This document shows positions 7,841-15,584 of a DNA stretch of 64,000 nucleotides, in pieces. A program made the position numbers and the translations under genes. This DNA is from Saccharopolyspora dendranthemae (GTDB lineage Bacteria; Actinomycetota; Actinomycetes; Mycobacteriales; Pseudonocardiaceae): positions 1,054,001 to 1,118,000 of the forward strand of contig NZ_VIWX01000001.1 in NCBI RefSeq assembly GCF_007829955.1. Direction: 5' to 3'. Positions within the stretch are counted from its first letter, which is position 1, and every line of letters begins with the position of its first letter. The notes beneath the pieces were generated by a model, which saw only the letters and a list, made by a program, of their open reading frames with translations, was not told the origin of the DNA and ran no database searches.

Positions 7841-9602
7841 CCGAGTTGGCCGCCGGGGTGATGCCGGAGGACGGCCGGCCCCGGTGCTGCCGATTCCACG
7901 CGCCGACGAGGTTGGCGTAGGTGCTCGACCGCCGCAGCAACGTTCCGTGCGTCCCGCTCTGGAGACCGTTCTCGTCGAGCATCAGCACCCGCTGCGATCG
8001 CTGCGCGGAGCTGATCCGGTGCGCGATCACGATCAACGTTCCCGGACGCCGCGCGAAGGCGCGCTCCGCGCGTGCCTCCGCGTAGGCGTCCAGATGACAG
8101 GTCGCCTCGTCCAGGACGACGATCCGAGCGGGTGAGAGGTGAACGCGGGCCAAGGCCACCAGTTGCCTCTCGCCTTCGGACAGCGCGCCGGACGTCAGCT
8201 CCCCGTCGAGTCCACCGTGGACGGACACCAACTCGTCCAGCCCCAACGCCAGCACGGTCTGCGCGAGCTCGTCATCGGTGGCATCGGGTGCGAGGTAGCA
8301 CAGGTTCTCCCGCACCGTCCCCGCGAAGACGTAGGTCTGCTGCGGGATCAGCGCCACCGTCGAGCGCAGCCACGGTTCGCGCAGGCTGGTCAGCGGCAGC
8401 CCGCCGAGCCGCACCTCCCCCGACTCGACCGGCTCCAACCCGGTCAGCACGCTCACCAGCGTGGACTTCCCGATTCCGCTGGGCCCCACGATGACGACGT
8501 GCTCACCGTGCTCGATGCGCAGATCCGCCCGGTTCAGCACGGGCCGGGAGTGCGGCCCGTACCGGAAGGTCACCTGCGCCAGCTCCAGCTCGAAGCGGTC
8601 GAGCGCCATGCTCCCGCCGGGCGATCGATCCGGGATCGCGCCGTACCTGGCGAGCCTGCCCAGAACGGTGCCCAGCTCCAGCCCCATGTTCCCGACGGTC
8701 TGCACGAGCGTCCGCAGCGCCGGTTCCAGACCCGACACCAAGTAGGTCGCCGCGCCCAGCAGTTCGCCCGGTGTCAACTGCCCGGAGGACACCAGCCACG
8801 GCGCCAGCACCAGGAGCAGCACCAGCGGGGCCCGCGCGCCGAGACCGACCACGCCGGCCCGGAGACCGCCGACATCGCCCACTGCGGCCGAAGCGCGCGC
8901 GTCGGCCCGGCTCACCCGCTCGACCCCCTCGAAAGCACGCTCTCGGGCGTCGCAGGCGAGGACGTCGCGCAGACCGTTGAGCACCTCGTCGGCGCAGGCA
9001 CCGAGCTCCTCCTCGGCGGCGAGCGAGCGTTCGTAGCGGCGCTTCCACACCCGCGACAGGCCCGCGACCGCCAAGCCGGCCGCGGCCAGGACCGGAACCA
9101 TCAGCAACCCCACCACCGGCGCCAAGGTGAGCACCCCGATCAGCGCGGCAACCAGCGTGAACCCGACGGAGCTCGCCGACAGCAGCAGGCCGGAGAGGAT
9201 CTGCCGGACCTTCTCCACCTGCGTGGTGATCCGCGAGACCGCACCGGTCGAGGAGTCCTGACCGGACCGGACGACGCCGTGCAGTCCGCCGCGGACGCTC
9301 CACCGCAACAGGTGATCGCGCAACGGCTCGACGATCGCCGCCATGTGCGATACCGCCTGCCGGTTCGCCAGCGTCCCGAGGACCATGGCCAGGCCGTAAC
9401 CGATCAACGCGCCCAGGCCGATGGCACCGCTGCCCGCGAGGAAACCCCGGTCCATGGCGAAGGCGATCAGCCGCCCGGACAGCAGGACCGGCGTGACGCC
9501 CAGCAACGACCACATGAGCAGGAGCCCGAGCGCGCGGCGCTCCGCGCGCAGCACGGGCAGGACCAGCCCGACTCCCGACGGCTGCGGTTCCTCCGCGGTC
9601 AT
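7821..9602 (-). CDS. ABC exporter half-transporter (lasso locus, catalytic-site subunit)
   Basis: 593 residues: an N-terminal membrane domain (about 1-320, some six segments) fused to an ATPase domain. Walker A GPSGIGKST is at about 373, a signature LSEGERQ at about 474 (glycine replaced by glutamate) and Walker B IVVLDEA at about 494, with the catalytic glutamate kept. It overlaps the preceding exporter gene by 4 bp (ATGA), so the two are translationally coupled. Together they look like a heterodimeric exporter with one normal and one degenerate ATP site. Here it is probably the lasso-peptide exporter, which gives export and immunity. Confidence 0.9.
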   Translation of the reverse strand: MTAEEPQPSGVGLVLPVLRAERRALGLLLMWSLLGVTPVLLSGRLIAFAMDRGFLAGSGAIGLGALIGYGLAMVLGTLANRQAVSHMAAIVEPLRDHLLRWSVRGGLHGVVRSGQDSSTGAVSRITTQVEKVRQILSGLLLSASSVGFTLVAALIGVLTLAPVVGLLMVPVLAAAGLAVAGLSRVWKRRYERSLAAEEELGACADEVLNGLRDVLACDARERAFEGVERVSRADARASAAVGDVGGLRAGVVGLGARAPLVLLLVLAPWLVSSGQLTPGELLGAATYLVSGLEPALRTLVQTVGNMGLELGTVLGRLARYGAIPDRSPGGSMALDRFELELAQVTFRYGPHSRPVLNRADLRIEHGEHVVIVGPSGIGKSTLVSVLTGLEPVESGEVRLGGLPLTSLREPWLRSTVALIPQQTYVFAGTVRENLCYLAPDATDDELAQTVLALGLDELVSVHGGLDGELTSGALSEGERQLVALARVHLSPARIVVLDEATCHLDAYAEARAERAFARRPGTLIVIAHRISSAQRSQRVLMLDENGLQSGTHGTLLRRSSTYANLVGAWNRQHRGRPSSGITPAANSVRRTRR

Positions 9603-11398
9603 CGCGCCCTCCCCGATCGCACGTCGGAGTGCGAGCGCTCGACCGGCAGCGGCGCCATCTCCATCGTGAGCTCAGGATCGCGCGCCCGTTCCACCGCGCT
9701 GTCCCGTCCGAGGCTGGGCCGTCTGGGCTGGAACACCGCGCGGTACTCCGGGTGCTCCATGAGCTCGTCGTGGTGCGCGAACGCCCGCACCACGCCACCG
9801 TGCAGCCACACCACCGCGTCGGCGCGCTCCGCAGCGGACATCCGGTGGGCGACGATCAGGCGCGTGGTCCCGCGCAGCGCGCGCTCCAGCGCGGCCCCGA
9901 TCTGCACCTCGGTTGCCGTGTCCACGCTGGAGGTGACGTCGTCGAGGACCACCACCCGCGCGCGGCGCGCCACGGCGCGGGCGAGACCGAGGCGCTGCCT
10001 CTCCCCACCCGACAGGCGCAGGTCGCGCAGCGGAGTCCGTTCCCCCTCGGGCAACCTGCGCACGAATCCTTCCGCGGCGCTGGACCGCAGCGCCTCGCCG
10101 ACCCTGCGCGGCGAAGGCGTTCTGTCGGAGTACGCGAGCGCATCGGCGAGCGTTTCGCCCAGCAGGTGCGGGCATTCGAAGGCGAAGGCGAAGGCGCTGC
10201 GGAGCTCACGCGGATCCACCTCGGACAGCGGAACTCCGTCCAGCAGCACACGTCCCTCGTCCGGCGTGAGCAGTCCCCCGGCGACCTCGGTGAGCGTGGA
10301 CTTGCCCGCGCCCGAGGCACCGACGATCGCGATCGACCGGCCCGGCGGGAGATCCAGGTTGACACCGTCGAGCACCCAGCGCTCGCCGTAGCGAACCCGG
10401 ACACCGCGCAGGCTCAGCCGGCCGGGGCCCGAAGGCAGGTGCCGAAGTCCGCTCGCGGGGACCGGAACGTCGAGGAGCTCCCGCAACCGCTGTGCGGAGC
10501 CGCGCGCGACGGCCAGTCGCGCCAGCAGCGCGGTCTGCTTCAGCAACCCCTGCGCGTAGGTCAAGTAGCCTTGCGCGGCCAGCAGTTCCCCCGGCGAGAT
10601 GCGTCCGGCCAGCGCCGCGAACCCGCCCACCGCCAGCACGCCGATCTGCAGCACCGGCGCCAGCAGGCCCGCCTGCCACATCGCCTTGCGCTGCGTCTCC
10701 CAGAAGGCTCCGCCCGCTGCTTCCAGTTCTGGCAGCGGCGCGAGAATCCGGTCCACCTCGCGATCAACCGTCCCGTGCGCCCGGATGCTCCGAGCACCGC
10801 GCACGGCATCGACGAAGCGGGACGCGAGCTCGCCGCTCAGCCGCTGGTAGGTGGTGGTCATCGCACCGACCCGGCGGATCAACCAGCGCGTCAGCATCCA
10901 CATCGCCGGGGCTCCGACGAGGAACAGCGCGCCCAGCCACACGTCGATCCAGAACAGCGCGACCAGCCCGCCGAGCGAGGTGCACACCGACGTCAGCACG
11001 ATGACCATCGCCGAGATCCCGGTCGCCGTGGTGCGTGCCGACTCCAGCAACCGGCTGAGCACGTCGCCGACGGCGAAGTGCCGACGCCCGTCACCGCCGA
11101 GCGACAGCAGGTGCCGCAGCACCCTGCTGCGGAGCCATCGGGTCCCGGTGACCTCCGCGCGAACCTCCCAGGACTCGCGCGCGATCTCGGTGAGCGTGCC
11201 GACCGCCAGGACCACCAGCAGCAGCACCAGGCTCGTGGACATCGGCCGCCCGGCGATCGCGGTGTCGACCGACGAACCCAGCAGCCCGGGCAGCGCGAGT
11301 CTGGTGACCGGTTCGACGAGCGCCAGCAGGACCAGCCCGGCGCCCGCCGGCCCGGCGGCGCGGGCGGTGTTGAGCACCAAACGATCCTCCGCACGCAT
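9599..11398 (-). CDS. ABC exporter half-transporter (lasso locus, degenerate-site subunit)
   Basis: 599 residues: a membrane domain (about 1-310) and an ATPase domain. Walker A GASGAGKST is at about 360 and a canonical LSGGERQ signature follows. Walker B reads RVVVLDDVTSS, so the usual catalytic glutamate is aspartate. Combined with the LSEGE signature of the partner, this gives one degenerate and one consensus ATP site, as in known heterodimeric exporters such as TM287/288. GGAGGG lies 7 bp before the ATG. It lies downstream of both precursor genes and is probably cotranscribed with them. Confidence 0.9.
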   Translation of the reverse strand: MRAEDRLVLNTARAAGPAGAGLVLLALVEPVTRLALPGLLGSSVDTAIAGRPMSTSLVLLLVVLAVGTLTEIARESWEVRAEVTGTRWLRSRVLRHLLSLGGDGRRHFAVGDVLSRLLESARTTATGISAMVIVLTSVCTSLGGLVALFWIDVWLGALFLVGAPAMWMLTRWLIRRVGAMTTTYQRLSGELASRFVDAVRGARSIRAHGTVDREVDRILAPLPELEAAGGAFWETQRKAMWQAGLLAPVLQIGVLAVGGFAALAGRISPGELLAAQGYLTYAQGLLKQTALLARLAVARGSAQRLRELLDVPVPASGLRHLPSGPGRLSLRGVRVRYGERWVLDGVNLDLPPGRSIAIVGASGAGKSTLTEVAGGLLTPDEGRVLLDGVPLSEVDPRELRSAFAFAFECPHLLGETLADALAYSDRTPSPRRVGEALRSSAAEGFVRRLPEGERTPLRDLRLSGGERQRLGLARAVARRARVVVLDDVTSSVDTATEVQIGAALERALRGTTRLIVAHRMSAAERADAVVWLHGGVVRAFAHHDELMEHPEYRAVFQPRRPSLGRDSAVERARDPELTMEMAPLPVERSHSDVRSGRAR

Positions 11399-11446
11399 GG
11401 AAAACCCTCCGGTTCGAGCGGCCGCACATCGGTGTCAGGAACGACG

Positions 11447-11484
11447 CGAGTGCGGTGGGCGCCGGGGAGAGCCCACCGCACTCG
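11447..11484 (-). terminator. Hairpin after lasso precursor 1
   Basis: A perfect 13-bp stem, CGAGTGCGGTGGG against CCCACCGCACTCG, with a 12-nt loop. It lies 39 bp past the stop of precursor gene 1 and 48 bp before the exporter gene start. There is no U-tract. It is more likely an attenuator or 3' stabiliser, allowing much precursor mRNA and little exporter mRNA, than a complete terminator. It shares the sequence GCGGTGGGCGCCGG with the hairpin at 11698. Confidence 0.6.
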
Positions 11485-11523
11485 CTGTGCGGGTCCGGTC
11501 CGGACCCGCGGTTGGGAGCCGGG

Positions 11524-11640
11524 TCAGTTCCAGTCCTCGAACTGCCAGTAGGTCTCCTCCAACCCCCAGAACGGGCCCATGCCCGTCTGCTCGCCGAAGG
11601 AACCCAGCTCCACGATCTCCGGAGCCTCGTAGTTCGCCAT
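11524..11640 (-). CDS. Lasso peptide precursor 1
   Basis: A 38-residue precursor with a 20-residue leader. The leader fits the actinobacterial RRE-binding motif YxxPxLxxxGxxxxxT: Tyr4, Pro7, Ile9, Gly13, Thr19. Thr19 at position -2 puts the cut after Gly20. The predicted core is MGPFWGLEETYWQFEDWN, where Met1 would link to Glu8 in an 8-residue ring; Glu9 is an alternative acceptor. Cutting before Gly20 instead would give a Gly1-Glu9 ring. The tail is aromatic and acidic. GGAAGGAAG lies 6-10 bp upstream of the ATG. It aligns without gaps to precursor 2, which implies tandem duplication. Confidence 0.9.
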   Translation of the reverse strand: MANYEAPEIVELGSFGEQTGMGPFWGLEETYWQFEDWN

Positions 11641-11697
11641 GATGAATCGTCTTCCTTCCGCACCTGTTCGGACGAAATCCGTTCGCGCGAAGCGACA

Positions 11698-11733
11698 TGC
11701 GGTGGGCGCCGGTCGCATCCGGCGCCCACCGCA
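11698..11733 (-). terminator. Hairpin between the two lasso precursors
   Basis: A perfect 15-bp stem (TGCGGTGGGCGCCGG and its complement) with a 6-nt loop, 43 bp beyond the stop of precursor gene 2. The left arm repeats in the hairpin after precursor 1, so gene plus hairpin looks duplicated as a unit. There is no U-run. A role in mRNA stability or partial termination is inferred. Confidence 0.65.
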
Positions 11734-11776
11734 CTGAAGATCAGAGCTCATCCGGACTCACCGAGTCCGGACCAGA

Positions 11777-11893
11777 TCAGCTCCAGGTGTCGAAGTGCCA
11801 GTTGATCTCTTCGGCGTTGCGGATGCCGTAGAGACCGGTCTCCTCGCCGAAGGAACCCAGCTCCATGATCTCCGGGGTCTCGTAGTTCTCCAT
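11777..11893 (-). CDS. Lasso peptide precursor 2
   Basis: A 38-residue precursor. The leader matches that of precursor 1 at 15 of 20 positions and keeps Tyr4, Pro7, Ile9, Gly13 and Thr19. The predicted core is LYGIRNAEEINWHFDTWS, with a Leu1-Glu8 ring as the first model. Leu1 after a T-G leader end has a precedent in citrulassin. Both cores share Glu8, Glu9, Trp12, Phe14, an acidic residue 15 and Trp17, and differ throughout the ring. GAGGAGGGG lies upstream of the ATG. It is 83 bp downstream of the leader-peptidase gene. Confidence 0.9.
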   Translation of the reverse strand: MENYETPEIMELGSFGEETGLYGIRNAEEINWHFDTWS

Positions 11894-11976
11894 GTCGAGT
11901 CCCCTCCTCTCTGCGTTGGTTGTTTCCTCTTTCTCGACCGGTGATCCGGCCAAGTCTTTTTCCCGCGACCGCCGGG

Positions 11977-12405
11977 TCAGCCAGATTCCTGCGGCGGAAC
12001 GGAGAAGAACTTCCGGTAGAACTCGCTGTCGACCGGTTCGTCGACCATCACGCCGTCGGCCTCCACCCACGCGTGCGCCATGAACGGCGGCGCCGCGATG
12101 ACTCCCACGCACCACGTCGGCCAGTGGCTGCGCGCCCGGCACAGCAGCGCGACCGCGATCGACCGGGGCAGGCAGGCCTCGGAACCGCAGCACCTGGTGC
12201 TCACCGTCAGCACCGAATCCCGGGCGTGCTTGACCTGCTCGTACGTCGCGGCCGGGGCGTTGCCCCGAACACGGCTGAGCACGGCGCGAATTCGCTTGGG
12301 CGGCCGATTCGCGAGCCGGTAGCCGGCGGCGACCGCGAGCCGCGCCAGCAGCCTCTCCCGCATCGACATCACGACGGGCGCCTCGGGCAGGACCGGGAGA
12401 CTCAT
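11977..12405 (-). CDS. Lasso leader peptidase (transglutaminase-like, B2 type)
   Basis: 142 residues, the usual size of the stand-alone transglutaminase-like protease of split lasso B proteins. The likely catalytic cysteine is in RCCGSEACLPRSIAVALLCR (the CLPRS motif), the histidine in AHAWVEADG, and an aspartate in VMVDEP. It removes the leader so that the cyclase can act on the new N-terminus. The start overlaps the RRE gene stop by 4 bp (ATGA), so the two partners are made together. Confidence 0.93.
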   Translation of the reverse strand: MSLPVLPEAPVVMSMRERLLARLAVAAGYRLANRPPKRIRAVLSRVRGNAPAATYEQVKHARDSVLTVSTRCCGSEACLPRSIAVALLCRARSHWPTWCVGVIAAPPFMAHAWVEADGVMVDEPVDSEFYRKFFSVPPQESG

Positions 12406-12653
12406 GCCTGCACCACCCCGAGCTCGCCGAACCTCGTCACCAGCGCCCGGACGTCCCGGTGAGCGCGCTGTTCGTCCACCGCGAACCGGTTGGTGAGCTC
12501 CGCGACCGCGTCCGCTTCGGTGCCGCCGTCGCGCAGCGCGTCGAGCACGATTCCTGCTGTGGCGCTGAGCTTCCAGTAACGTCCGCGGGTCTCGTCCAGC
12601 AGCACCACCCCGTACTCGGTGTGCACCGCGGACATGTCGTCGCGCACTCGCAT
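12402..12653 (-). CDS. Stand-alone RiPP recognition element (PqqD-like, lasso B1 type)
   Basis: 83 residues with the PqqD fold pattern: an N-terminal beta hairpin (GVVLLDETRGRYWKLS), then helices including TEADAVAELTNRFAVD and a C-terminal LVTRFGELGVV. In lasso systems this protein binds the YxxP leader motif and delivers the precursor to the protease and cyclase. The ATG at 12653 is chosen because GGGAGGGGC lies just upstream and the length is typical. The gene lies between the cyclase and B2 genes. Confidence 0.92.
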   Translation of the reverse strand: MRVRDDMSAVHTEYGVVLLDETRGRYWKLSATAGIVLDALRDGGTEADAVAELTNRFAVDEQRAHRDVRALVTRFGELGVVQA

Positions 12654-12682
12654 CGTTTCCGCCCCTCCCTCGTTCGTTCCGC

Positions 12683-14497
12683 TCAGCGGAGCCGAGCCCG
12701 TGCCGGAGCCTGCTGCCGGAGGAAGGCAGCGCAGTTCAGGGTCGATTCGAAGTTGAAGTCCGGCCGCTTGCCCGGCTCCGGCTGGACGTGTTCGCGCAGC
12801 AACCCCGGGTCGATGACGCCCAGTTCGGCCAGCGGCGAGCTCGCGCACATCTCCAGCAGCTCCGAGTGGTGCGCGGCGAAACCTCGCACTGCCTGCGTCG
12901 TTCCACCGGTCTTCGTGGTGCGGCGCAGGAAGTCGTCCGGCAGGAGCCCTCGCATGGCCTCCTTGATCAGGGGTTTGAACTCCTTGGGCGAGGTCCGCTC
13001 CTCCCGCCGCACCGACAGGCACGCCTCCACCACCCGGTCGTCGAAGAAGGGTGCTTCGAAGGACAGCCCTTCGGTCTCGCCGAGCTGCCGGGTGCCGCGG
13101 ACCAGGCGCGCGCCGTCGCGGATCATCGCCAGTTCCGCGTGCGCTGCCCGGTTCTCGCCCAGGGGGCGCACCGACCTGCTGATCACGTGGATCCGCTCGC
13201 GCACGGCGCTCACCACCTCCGGCGCGAGCCATCGCGGCCAGCTGGTGAACCCGAGATCCCAGTTGAACCCGACGTGGGCGCCGTCCATCCGCTCGCTGCG
13301 GGCCGAATCGGCCAGGTCCTGCAGCCAACTGCCGTAGGAACGCCGGTCGACCAGTCCGCGCAGCGTGCTGCCGGCCGAAACACCGCGCAGCATCTGGTGC
13401 TGCCGCGTCCGCTGCCAGGCCAAGGCCGGTCTGCGGCGGAACAGCGAGTGCTCCCACACCGGCAAGCCGCAGAGCAGGTGGTCGCCACCGAGCCCGTTCA
13501 TGTAGGTGCGCACACCTCGTTCCCGCGCCCGGCGCATGTTCACCTGCATCCGGGGAGCGGCCAGGTAGGCGCCCGTCGGCTCGTCCAGCCTGGCCTGAAG
13601 ATCGGCCAGACCTTCGTAGAACTGCGGCATCTCGTCGAGGGAGTGCGAGCTGTGCCGCACCCCGGGCATCGCGCGGACTGCCAGTTCGGCCCACCTCAGG
13701 TCTTCCCGGCCACCGGGATCATCGTTGTAGCCGGTCGTCGCGATCACCTCGGAGGAAGACTCCGCGGCGAAGAAGCACACCGGGGTGGAGTCCATCCCGC
13801 CGGACAGATCGCAGTGCACCGGTCCGCCCGAGCGGGTGCGCACCGCTACCGCCTCTCGCAAGGCCTCGCGCAGCAGTTCACCGCCCTCGGCCCGGCTGAG
13901 CACCGGGTCCGGACGACGCCACCACTGCCGCAGCTCACAACGCCTGCTGCCGGGGCGGACGTGGGCGCAGGATTCCGGTGGAACGGGGCGAACGCCTCGC
14001 CAGATCTGCTCGTCGGCGAGCGGATGCGGGAGTTGACGGAGCGTGCGAATGGCCAGCGCCGTCTCGTCGAGTTCGAATTCACCCAACTCGGCGAGCACGT
14101 CGGCGCGGTCGGCCAGCACCGCGACATCGTCGATCGAGGCGTGATAGATCCGGCACATCCCCGAAGCGCTACCCTGCGCCCGCAGTCCTCGGCCGTCATG
14201 AGCGACGGTGAGGAAGCTCCCGGCCAGCGCGTGCGTCAGACCGTCGATCCGGTGATCGTCTCCGGCCGCCGCCTGCAAGCCCGCGGACGTCGCCGAGGAC
14301 GGCCCCAGCACGGCCACCCGGCCTTCGCCATTGCCGTCGACGACGACCAGGTCCTCGGGATAGGTGTGGATCAGCCAAGGGCGACCGGACCGGTAGCGCA
14401 GGACATGACGGTCGGCGCCCTGGAGTCGTTCGGCAATCGCCTCCGCCCGCTCGTCGTCCGGCAGCGCCACGAAGTGCCGACCACAGTCCGTTGCCAC
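12683..14497 (-). CDS. Lasso cyclase (asparagine-synthetase-like)
   Basis: About 604 residues. The C-terminal ATP-pyrophosphatase domain carries the PP-loop SGGMDST at about 232-238. The N-terminal half is the relict amidotransferase-like domain without the N-terminal catalytic cysteine, as in lasso cyclases rather than true AsnB. The enzyme adenylates the ring acidic side chain (Glu8 here) and closes the macrolactam. The GTG at 14497 is chosen because GGAGGGGAAG lies immediately upstream; longer frames have no homology. It is first in the operon, before RRE, protease and precursors, whereas actinobacterial clusters often put the precursor first. Confidence 0.93.
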   Translation of the reverse strand: MATDCGRHFVALPDDERAEAIAERLQGADRHVLRYRSGRPWLIHTYPEDLVVVDGNGEGRVAVLGPSSATSAGLQAAAGDDHRIDGLTHALAGSFLTVAHDGRGLRAQGSASGMCRIYHASIDDVAVLADRADVLAELGEFELDETALAIRTLRQLPHPLADEQIWRGVRPVPPESCAHVRPGSRRCELRQWWRRPDPVLSRAEGGELLREALREAVAVRTRSGGPVHCDLSGGMDSTPVCFFAAESSSEVIATTGYNDDPGGREDLRWAELAVRAMPGVRHSSHSLDEMPQFYEGLADLQARLDEPTGAYLAAPRMQVNMRRARERGVRTYMNGLGGDHLLCGLPVWEHSLFRRRPALAWQRTRQHQMLRGVSAGSTLRGLVDRRSYGSWLQDLADSARSERMDGAHVGFNWDLGFTSWPRWLAPEVVSAVRERIHVISRSVRPLGENRAAHAELAMIRDGARLVRGTRQLGETEGLSFEAPFFDDRVVEACLSVRREERTSPKEFKPLIKEAMRGLLPDDFLRRTTKTGGTTQAVRGFAAHHSELLEMCASSPLAELGVIDPGLLREHVQPEPGKRPDFNFESTLNCAAFLRQQAPARARLR

Positions 14498-14569
14498 GGC
14501 CTTCCCCTCCGCTTCTCCTGGGCTCGGTGAGCTCTCGCTCGCCCTGACGAAGAAGAGATTTCCAGTCCG

Positions 14570-14598
14570 GTGTGGCTGTTGCGTTGTTCCCGCGTTGT
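14570..14598 (-). promoter_or_regulatory. Candidate SARP heptamer repeats before the lasso operon
   Basis: Read on the minus strand, ACAACGC occurs at 14598-14592 and again at 14587-14581, exactly 11 bp apart. A weak third copy (GCCACAC) keeps the 11-bp period at 14576-14570. SARP activators bind direct heptamer repeats spaced 11 bp. The site lies about 75-100 bp before the cyclase start and just beyond the terminator of the SARP gene itself. I could not pick a -10 box. Confidence 0.5.
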
Positions 14599-14626
14599 CC
14601 CGAATTTCCCCGCCGCAGAAGCACGA

Positions 14627-14655
14627 TGGCCCGGCTCGCCGAGCGAGCCGGGCCA
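14627..14655 (-). terminator. Terminator after the SARP gene
   Basis: A 12-bp GC-rich stem, TGGCCCGGCTCG against CGAGCCGGGCCA, with a 5-nt loop, 14 bp past the SARP stop. It separates the regulator transcript from the biosynthetic operon and implies a separate promoter for the cyclase gene. There is no strong U-tract. Confidence 0.6.
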
Positions 14656-14668
14656 CCACCGTCCACTT

Positions 14669-15460
14669 CTAACCGACACGCGCCGGTTGTCGAATCCGAT
14701 TCGTGCGCGGGGATTCCATCTCGCCGAGGAGGATTCCCCTGTGCAACTCCTGCAGTTCCGCACCCGGGTCCACGCCCAGTTCGTCGACCAGCACTTCCCG
14801 GCAGGTGTGGAATTCCCGCAACGCCTCGGCGGACCGGCCGGCGCGGTGCAGCGCCACCATGAGTTGTCCCCAGAACCGTTCGCGCAACGGGTGTTCGATC
14901 ACCAGACCGCGCAGCTCGGCGATGACGATCTCGAGGCTGTCACGCGCTTCGATGCGGATGTCGAGCCGTCGTTGCACGGCCAGAAGTCGTTGCTCCTCCA
15001 GCGCCGGCCGCACCGACCGGTGCAGCGCCTCGCAGTTCACGCCTTCGAGCACCTCACCCCTCCAGCAGCCCAGCGCCTGCTCCAGGCACGCCAGCTCGTT
15101 CGGCTTCCCGTGCTCGGCACGGGCTCGGTCCAGCAACCCGGTGAACCGGTGCACGTCGACGTCGCTGCTGGCCACCTTCAGCCGGTAACCGCCCGCATCG
15201 GTACCGATCACCGAATCCGCCCCACCACCGTCCAACGCGAGGCGCAAGCGCCGGACGTACCCCCGAACCGTCGTCTGCGCTCCGATCGGCGGCTCGCCAT
15301 CCCACAGCTTCTGCGTGATCGCGGCGATGTCCAGCGCTCGTCCGGCCCGCAGCGCCAGCGTCGCCAGCACGGCGCGCTGCTGCCCGGCCGAGATCGGCAC
15401 CACCGCCCCATCGCGAAGAACTTCGAACTCTCCGAGCAGTCTTACTCGGATCTCACTCAT
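14669..15460 (-). CDS. SARP-family pathway activator
   Basis: 263 residues. An N-terminal OmpR-type winged helix covers about 1-95 (RVRLLGEFEVLRDG, then TTVRGYVRRLRLAL, then GGYRL). A C-terminal BTAD domain of helices follows. There is no ATPase domain, so this is a small SARP like ActII-ORF4. It probably activates the lasso operon directly downstream, where heptamer repeats are present. The ATG at 15460 is chosen at the start of the domain with GGGGG upstream; an earlier in-frame start would add 14 residues. It lies between the two-component genes and the biosynthetic genes. Confidence 0.9.
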   Translation of the reverse strand: MSEIRVRLLGEFEVLRDGAVVPISAGQQRAVLATLALRAGRALDIAAITQKLWDGEPPIGAQTTVRGYVRRLRLALDGGGADSVIGTDAGGYRLKVASSDVDVHRFTGLLDRARAEHGKPNELACLEQALGCWRGEVLEGVNCEALHRSVRPALEEQRLLAVQRRLDIRIEARDSLEIVIAELRGLVIEHPLRERFWGQLMVALHRAGRSAEALREFHTCREVLVDELGVDPGAELQELHRGILLGEMESPRTNRIRQPARVG

Positions 15461-15584
15461 CGGTCCCCCATGTCCAGTCTCGTCGCGTCGAGGTCCGCAC
15501 ACGTCACCCCGACGCGGGCGACACTATTGCGGGAGCGGGGGCACCGGTGCCGGTCAGATGACCGACAAAGTCGTTTCCACGACT

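Noticed and set aside
11777..12193. 138-codon minus-strand frame covering precursor 2 with a long N-terminal extension
   Set aside because: The extension overlaps the leader-peptidase gene in another frame; the internal ATG at 11893 has a strong ribosome site and the lasso leader motif starts there.
12683..14497. Housekeeping asparagine synthetase AsnB
   Set aside because: No N-terminal glutaminase cysteine, and direct coupling with RRE, leader peptidase and lasso precursors.
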